Positions 6,688-9,844 of a stretch of DNA of 9,844 nt are shown in pieces. How positions within the stretch are numbered: the stretch's first letter is position 1; each line of letters opens with the position of its first letter. A program made the translations under genes and the position numbers. Origin of the DNA: an uncultured Clostridia bacterium (lineage in GTDB: Bacteria > Bacillota > Clostridia > Oscillospirales > Ruminococcaceae); contig CALCSA010000460.1 of NCBI GenBank assembly GCA_937894185.1, positions 1-9,844 of the forward strand, in the 5' to 3' direction. The notes under the pieces are model-generated. The model was not told where the DNA came from. It ran no database searches and worked only from the letters and a program-made list of their open reading frames with translations.

Positions 6688-7338
6688 ATGGGCCATTTGG
6701 CAGTGATCGAGGGACTGGATGGCAGCGGAAAAGCGACCCAAGCCACTCATCTGGCCGCCTACCTGCAAGAACTGGGGCAGACGGTACGGCACGTGGCCTT
6801 TCCCAACTACGACCACGAATCTTCGGCGCTGGTCAGGCTTTACCTTTCGGGGAGCCTTGGCAGTCCCGACGAGGTAAACGCCTATGCGGCCTCCAGCTTT
6901 TATGCCGCCGACCGGTATATCAGCTTTACCTCCCAATGGAAAAAAGATTACGATGCGGGACATACTATAATCGCCGACCGCTACACCACCTCCAACGCCG
7001 CCCATCAAATGTCCAAGCTGCCCCGGGAGGAATGGGACGACTATCTGGACTGGGTGGAAGATTACGAGTATGAGCGGCTGGGTTTGCCCCGGCCCAATGT
7101 GGTGATTTATCTGGATATGGACCCGAAGATTTCCCACAAGCTGCTTATAAAACGGGGCAATCCTCAGGACATCCACGAGCGGGATCTGGATTACCTCATC
7201 CGCTGCCGCGAGGCGGCTCTGTATGCCTGCGACAAGCTGGGCTGGCGCAAGATCGCCTGTGACGACGGCCGCGATCCCCTGCCTGTTATGACCATCTTTG
7301 ATCAGGTCAAAGTCTTTACCATGGATATCTCGTTTTGA
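6688..7338 (+). CDS. tmk: Thymidylate kinase (dTMP kinase) family protein
   Basis: Phosphorylates dTMP to dTDP with ATP in the cytoplasm, the step after ThyX. The 216-aa product begins MGHLAVIEGLDGSGKATQ: a P-loop at residues 9-17 whose lysine (K15) is followed by Ala16 and then Thr17. Most thymidylate kinases have Ser or Thr right after this lysine. Other family features are the TMP-pocket block FPNYDHESSALVR (38-50), AADRYISF (74-81), IIADRYTTSN (94-103) with the DRY motif, and VVIYLDMDP (138-146). A lid-like basic segment is present at KLLIKRGNPQ (151-160). The ATG at 6688 has AAGGAGG (6674-6680) 7 nt upstream; the longer open frame back to 6493 overlaps thyX and is not used. It is 2 nt after the thyX stop and surely co-transcribed. 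A related deoxynucleoside monophosphate kinase role cannot be fully excluded. Confidence 0.87.
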   Translation: MGHLAVIEGLDGSGKATQATHLAAYLQELGQTVRHVAFPNYDHESSALVRLYLSGSLGSPDEVNAYAASSFYAADRYISFTSQWKKDYDAGHTIIADRYTTSNAAHQMSKLPREEWDDYLDWVEDYEYERLGLPRPNVVIYLDMDPKISHKLLIKRGNPQDIHERDLDYLIRCREAALYACDKLGWRKIACDDGRDPLPVMTIFDQVKVFTMDISF

Positions 7339-7476
7339 GGATTTAAACGGCTCTGCTTTGAGCGGGCAAAGCCGTGGTGGCCGGACAGGCCTTTCTTCAT
7401 AACCGCCGACTTGGGCGGACAACGAAGTTTTGACCAGCTATTTAACCTTGGAACTGGCGAAAGGATAAGACAATTC
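7339..7476 (+). other. Intergenic region with small hairpins after tmk
   Basis: The 138-nt gap contains three short inverted repeats. GCTTTG/CAAAGC lies at 7355-7360 and 7367-7372, extendable by ACGG/CCGT with a bulge. GGCC/GGCC is followed by TTTCTT around 7380-7396. CCGCC/GGCGG lies at 7403-7407 and 7414-7418. None is a strong terminator. TTGACC at 7430-7435 has no good -10 partner. An open frame in the DUF2156 phase starts with TTG at 7411, but it lacks a ribosome site and is unlikely to be used. Confidence 0.4.
7461..7465 (+). promoter_or_regulatory. Shine-Dalgarno site deciding the DUF2156 start
   Basis: AAGGA lies 11 nt before the ATG at 7477. The upstream in-frame TTG at 7411 has no such site, and the residues it would add (up to 22) do not resemble the family. 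This supports the shorter 296-aa product. Confidence 0.6.
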
Positions 7477-8367
7477 ATGTTGGATCTGCAAGCAATATCC
7501 CTTTCGGACAAAAACTGGATGCAGCCTCTTTACGACCGCTCGGGTTTTCGTTCGGAAGAATACAATTTCACCTTCAACTATTTGTGGCGGGAGATTCTCT
7601 CTTACAAAGTGGCGGAGCTTAACGGCTTTCTAGTGCAGAAAAGTGACAGCAGCCGGCCCGCTTACCTATATCCCGCCGGCAGCGGCGACGTAACCCCCGT
7701 GGTGGAGGCTATGCTGCGGGATTCCAAAGACTGCGGCCACGGCTTTGCGTTTTACACCGTGCTGGCCGAGCAAAAGGCCCTGCTGGAAACCCTTTTCCCC
7801 GACAAGTTCGACTTTATCCCCATCCAAAAGTACGACGACTACATCTACACCACCGAAAGCCTGGCCACTCTGGCGGGCAAAAAACTCCACGCCAAGCGCA
7901 ACCACATCAACCGCTTCAAAGTGGAAAACCCCGACTGGAGCTACGAGGCCATCACTCAGGACAACATGCCGGAGGTGGTCTTGATGAGCGAGGGGTGGAG
8001 CCGGATCAATGCCTGCAACTCTCAAAAATCCCTGCGGGAGGAAAGCCACGCCATGCGCCATGCCCTCAACGACTACTTTGCTCTGGGGCTGGACGGCGGA
8101 CTGATTCGGACCGGGGGCAAGGTGGTGGCCTTTTCTATGGGGGACAGGCTCACCAACGACACCTATCTGATCCATCTGGAAAAAGCCTTTACCCACGTCA
8201 ACGGCGCTTACGCCATCATCAACCAGCAGTTTGCCCAACACAACTGTCAGGATTACACCTACATCAACCGGGAGGACGACTCGGGGGATGAGGGATTGCG
8301 CAAGGCAAAGATGAGCTACCGCCCCATTATGCGCACCGAAAAATACGCCGCCCGTTGGCGGGGATAA
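7477..8367 (+). CDS. DUF2156 protein (LPG-synthase C-terminal / GNAT-like fold)
   Basis: Belongs to the family named for the C-terminal domain of phosphatidylglycerol lysyltransferase (DUF2156), a fold related to tandem GNAT acyltransferases. There is no membrane flippase domain here, so this is a stand-alone soluble protein and its substrate is unknown. At 296 aa it has the usual length of the clostridial version. Family blocks are LAGKKLHAKRNHINRF (132-147), EGWSRIN (172-178), the strand ..GGLIRTGGKVVAFSMGDRL (207-225), HLEKAFTHVNGAYAIINQQFA (233-253) and YINREDDSGDEGLRKAKMSYRP (261-282). The last is the most diagnostic. It stands 138 nt after tmk and 84 nt before a GNAT gene. Because both neighbours have acyltransferase folds, a shared pathway is possible but not shown. 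Confidence 0.85.
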   Translation: MLDLQAISLSDKNWMQPLYDRSGFRSEEYNFTFNYLWREILSYKVAELNGFLVQKSDSSRPAYLYPAGSGDVTPVVEAMLRDSKDCGHGFAFYTVLAEQKALLETLFPDKFDFIPIQKYDDYIYTTESLATLAGKKLHAKRNHINRFKVENPDWSYEAITQDNMPEVVLMSEGWSRINACNSQKSLREESHAMRHALNDYFALGLDGGLIRTGGKVVAFSMGDRLTNDTYLIHLEKAFTHVNGAYAIINQQFAQHNCQDYTYINREDDSGDEGLRKAKMSYRPIMRTEKYAARWRG

Positions 8368-8411
8368 TCCCAAAGCAAGACACAGCTTGGACGATGTTAT
8401 TTACCATAAAT

Positions 8412-8429
8412 CCATCTGCACCGAGATGG
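8412..8429 (+). promoter_or_regulatory. Hairpin just upstream of the GNAT ribosome site
   Basis: CCATCT (8412-8417) pairs perfectly with AGATGG (8424-8429) around a 6-nt loop, 7 nt before AGGAGG at 8437-8442. No T-run follows, so it is not a terminator. It may do nothing, or it may affect translation or mRNA stability of the gene at 8452. Confidence 0.3.
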
Positions 8430-8451
8430 CACCCGTAGGAGGATTTTTCCT

Positions 8452-9310
8452 ATGATTGGCAGAGCTGACGGGGCCATGCTGCCCCGACTGAGACAGATCT
8501 GGCAGACATGCTTTAATGATACTCCAAAAGGCACCGAGTTTGTTTTTTCCCATTTGCTCCACCCGGACCAGATGCTGGTGTACACCGATGAGGAAAGCCG
8601 CCCCGCGGCTATGATCAACTGGAAGCTGCTTCCCTTTACCACACCCACCGGCAGGATAATGGGGGCGTACATTTTTGGGGTGGCCACTCTGCCCCAATAC
8701 AGGGGCAAAGGCATTTCCCGCCGGATGATGAGCCATCTCCACGAGATGCTCAAGGGGGAGGGTGCAGCGCTTTCCTGCCTGATTCCCGCCAGCCAATCCC
8801 TCTTTGACTTCTACGGCGGACAGGGGTTTGAGCCCTTCTTCTCCTACCGATTGGCAGAGGTGGCGGCGGAGGAGATCGATATGGATTCCCCGGAGGGGAC
8901 TCTGACTCCCACTTCTCTGGAAATTCTGGAGCCTCTACGCAATCAGGCCTTTGCCGGGCGCAGCCTGTTTGGAGTTTGCGGAGCAGGACAACCGCTTTTA
9001 CGGCGGCGAAACGTTGGAGGTTTCCTGCGGGGGCCGCGGGGGCTACGCCGTCTGCCAGACGCAGGAGGAAGGTACTCTCCTAATCCGGGAGGCGGTGGTG
9101 GACCGGGAGGATGTAGCCAGCCTTTTGGCGGCGCTTCACCACCGGTATGGAGCCAAGCGCTATCAACTGCGGCTGCCCTTGGACTTCCCCGGAAAACTGC
9201 CCGGAAACGATACTCCCTTCGCCATGGTAAAATGGTATGACGAAACCCTGAGACAGCCGACTCTCGGCAAACCGGAAAAAGCCTCCTGGTTTGCGTTCGG
9301 CTTGGATTGA
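8452..9310 (+). pseudogene. GNAT family N-acetyltransferase, frame disrupted by a +1 shift
   Basis: GNAT acetyltransferases move an acyl group from acyl-CoA to an amine; the substrate here is unknown. The first part (residues 1-173) is a clear GNAT domain. It has strand VYTDEESRPAAMINWKLLPF, then IFGVATLPQYRGKGISRRMM (74-93) with the CoA-binding RGKGI loop, and IPASQSLFDFYGGQGFEPFFSYR (111-133). After about 8970 the same frame turns into an Arg/Gly/Pro-rich run and stops at 9240. The natural continuation lies one frame over: EFAEQDNRFYGGETLEV onward to ..ASWFAFGLD, stopping at 9310. Removing one G at 8971-8972, or one from the GGG at 8955-8957, would restore a protein of about 285 aa. AGGAGG (8437-8442) is 9 nt before the ATG. 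The break may be a true mutation or a base-calling/assembly error. Confidence 0.82.
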
Positions 9311-9312
9311 TG

Positions 9313-9320
9313 AAGGAGGA
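9313..9320 (+). promoter_or_regulatory. Shine-Dalgarno site deciding the GTG start of the DJ-1 gene
   Basis: AAGGAGGA is 7 nt before GTG at 9328. No ATG is suitably placed before the conserved N-terminal strand, which begins right at this codon. The site lies 2 nt after the stop of the GNAT reading frame, so the two genes are probably co-transcribed. Confidence 0.75.
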
Positions 9321-9327
9321 TTCATCT

Positions 9328-9844
9328 GTGATTTACATTTTCTTCGCCCCCGGCTTTGAAGAGATTGAGGCAATTGCCACTCTGGATATTCTGCGCCGGT
9401 CCGAATTGAAAGTTCAGTCGGTGGGGGTGGGAGGCAAAACGGTGAAGGGCGCTCACGGCATTCCTGTCATCTGCGATGTGACAGACGCCGAAATCAGCCT
9501 TGCCGGCCTTGAGATGATCATTCTGCCCGGCGGTATGCCCGGTACCTTGAATCTGGAAAAGTCCCCCGTCGTCAGGACAGCTTTGGAGCATGCTGCGGAA
9601 AAAGACCTGTGGGTAGCCGCTATCTGCGCAGCACCCTCGATTTTGGGACATATGGGCATGTTGGAACACAAGCGGTTTACCTGCTTTCTCGGCTTTGAGC
9701 AGGAAGTAGAAAACGCACATCACACCACGGAGCGGGTGGTGCGGGACGGAAAGCTCATTACCGGCAAGGGACCGGCCTGTGCCATTGAATTTGCTCTTGA
9801 AATTGTAGCGGCTTTGGCTGGGAAGGACAAAGCCGCCCTGCTTA
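9328..9844 (+). CDS. DJ-1/PfpI family protein (partial, runs off the window)
   Basis: Member of the DJ-1/PfpI glutamine-amidotransferase-like superfamily. Members act as stress-related deglycase/glyoxalase-type or chaperone-like proteins, or are uncharacterised; the exact activity cannot be told here. The 172 visible residues start from GTG as MIYIFFAPGFEEIEAIATLD. Glu14 sits where DJ-1 proteins have their conserved catalytic-pocket Glu. The flavodoxin-like core includes MIILPGGMPG (63-72) and the nucleophile elbow AAICAAPSILG (98-108) with Cys100. The family tail ITGKGPACAIEFALEIVAAL (144-163) is present. Since DJ-1 proteins are usually about 180-190 aa, only the last few residues are missing. 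It is 17 nt after the GNAT frame. Its frame is open to the window edge with no sign of damage. Confidence 0.92.
   Translation, partial: MIYIFFAPGFEEIEAIATLDILRRSELKVQSVGVGGKTVKGAHGIPVICDVTDAEISLAGLEMIILPGGMPGTLNLEKSPVVRTALEHAAEKDLWVAAICAAPSILGHMGMLEHKRFTCFLGFEQEVENAHHTTERVVRDGKLITGKGPACAIEFALEIVAALAGKDKAALL

Noticed and set aside
8950..8985. Programmed +1 frameshifting as explanation for the GNAT gene
   Set aside because: There is no slippery codon followed by a stop or rare codon at the crossover and no internal Shine-Dalgarno-like stimulator in position; a one-base change is simpler.
8951..9310. The 3' frame from 8951 as an independent small gene
   Set aside because: Its TTG start has no ribosome site, and its content reads as the natural continuation of the GNAT protein.
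1..9844. CRISPR arrays, tRNA or rRNA genes, insertion sequences, prophage or defence genes
   Set aside because: I looked for regular repeats, cloverleaf-like stems, transposase motifs and terminal inverted repeats and saw none; gene content is housekeeping plus envelope functions.

Overview
The window looks like chromosomal core sequence from a Gram-positive Clostridia member, most likely an Oscillospirales/Ruminococcaceae-type gut anaerobe. This is inferred from the G+C-rich bases, strong AGGAGG-type ribosome binding sites, an ECF-transporter cluster joined to truA, a ThyX-type thymidylate synthase, and DUF5711, CvpA, DUF4349 and DUF2156 proteins of clostridial flavour. All ten genes run on the + strand. 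I see no rRNA, tRNA, CRISPR array, insertion sequence or phage gene.

Region 1 (1-4416) reads as one dense operon. It starts with ecfA2 (TTG start favoured), ecfT (1-nt overlap) and truA (4-nt overlap). A single-pass membrane protein with a beta-propeller-like outer domain (DUF5711) and a CvpA-family membrane protein follow. The ecfA1 gene expected to pair with ecfA2 would lie just upstream of the window. In many Firmicutes truA is followed by rplM-rpsI; here it is followed by envelope genes.

Region 2 (4417-5790) is a separate unit. A 199-nt gap holds an extended -10 promoter candidate and a leader that can form two hairpins. It precedes a DUF4349 lipoprotein with a C-terminal membrane helix, and the unit ends at a clear intrinsic terminator.

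Region 3 (5839-7338) is a dTTP-supply unit: a near-consensus sigma-A promoter, thyX (flavin-dependent thymidylate synthase) and a thymidylate-kinase-family protein. Together they would carry dUMP through dTMP to dTDP. The kinase has Ala directly after the P-loop lysine, where Ser or Thr is usual.

Region 4 (7339-9844) holds two acyltransferase-fold proteins and a DJ-1/PfpI protein. The first is a DUF2156 protein (LPG-synthase C-terminal family). The second is a GNAT acetyltransferase whose reading frame is broken by a +1 shift near 8950-8985. The DJ-1/PfpI protein starts with GTG at 9328 and runs off the right edge.

Most genes are ordinary conserved ones and I do not see a clearly new multi-gene system. 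The points most worth a second look are the disrupted GNAT gene, the structured leader ahead of the DUF4349 gene, the kinase P-loop variant, and the run of envelope proteins of unknown role.
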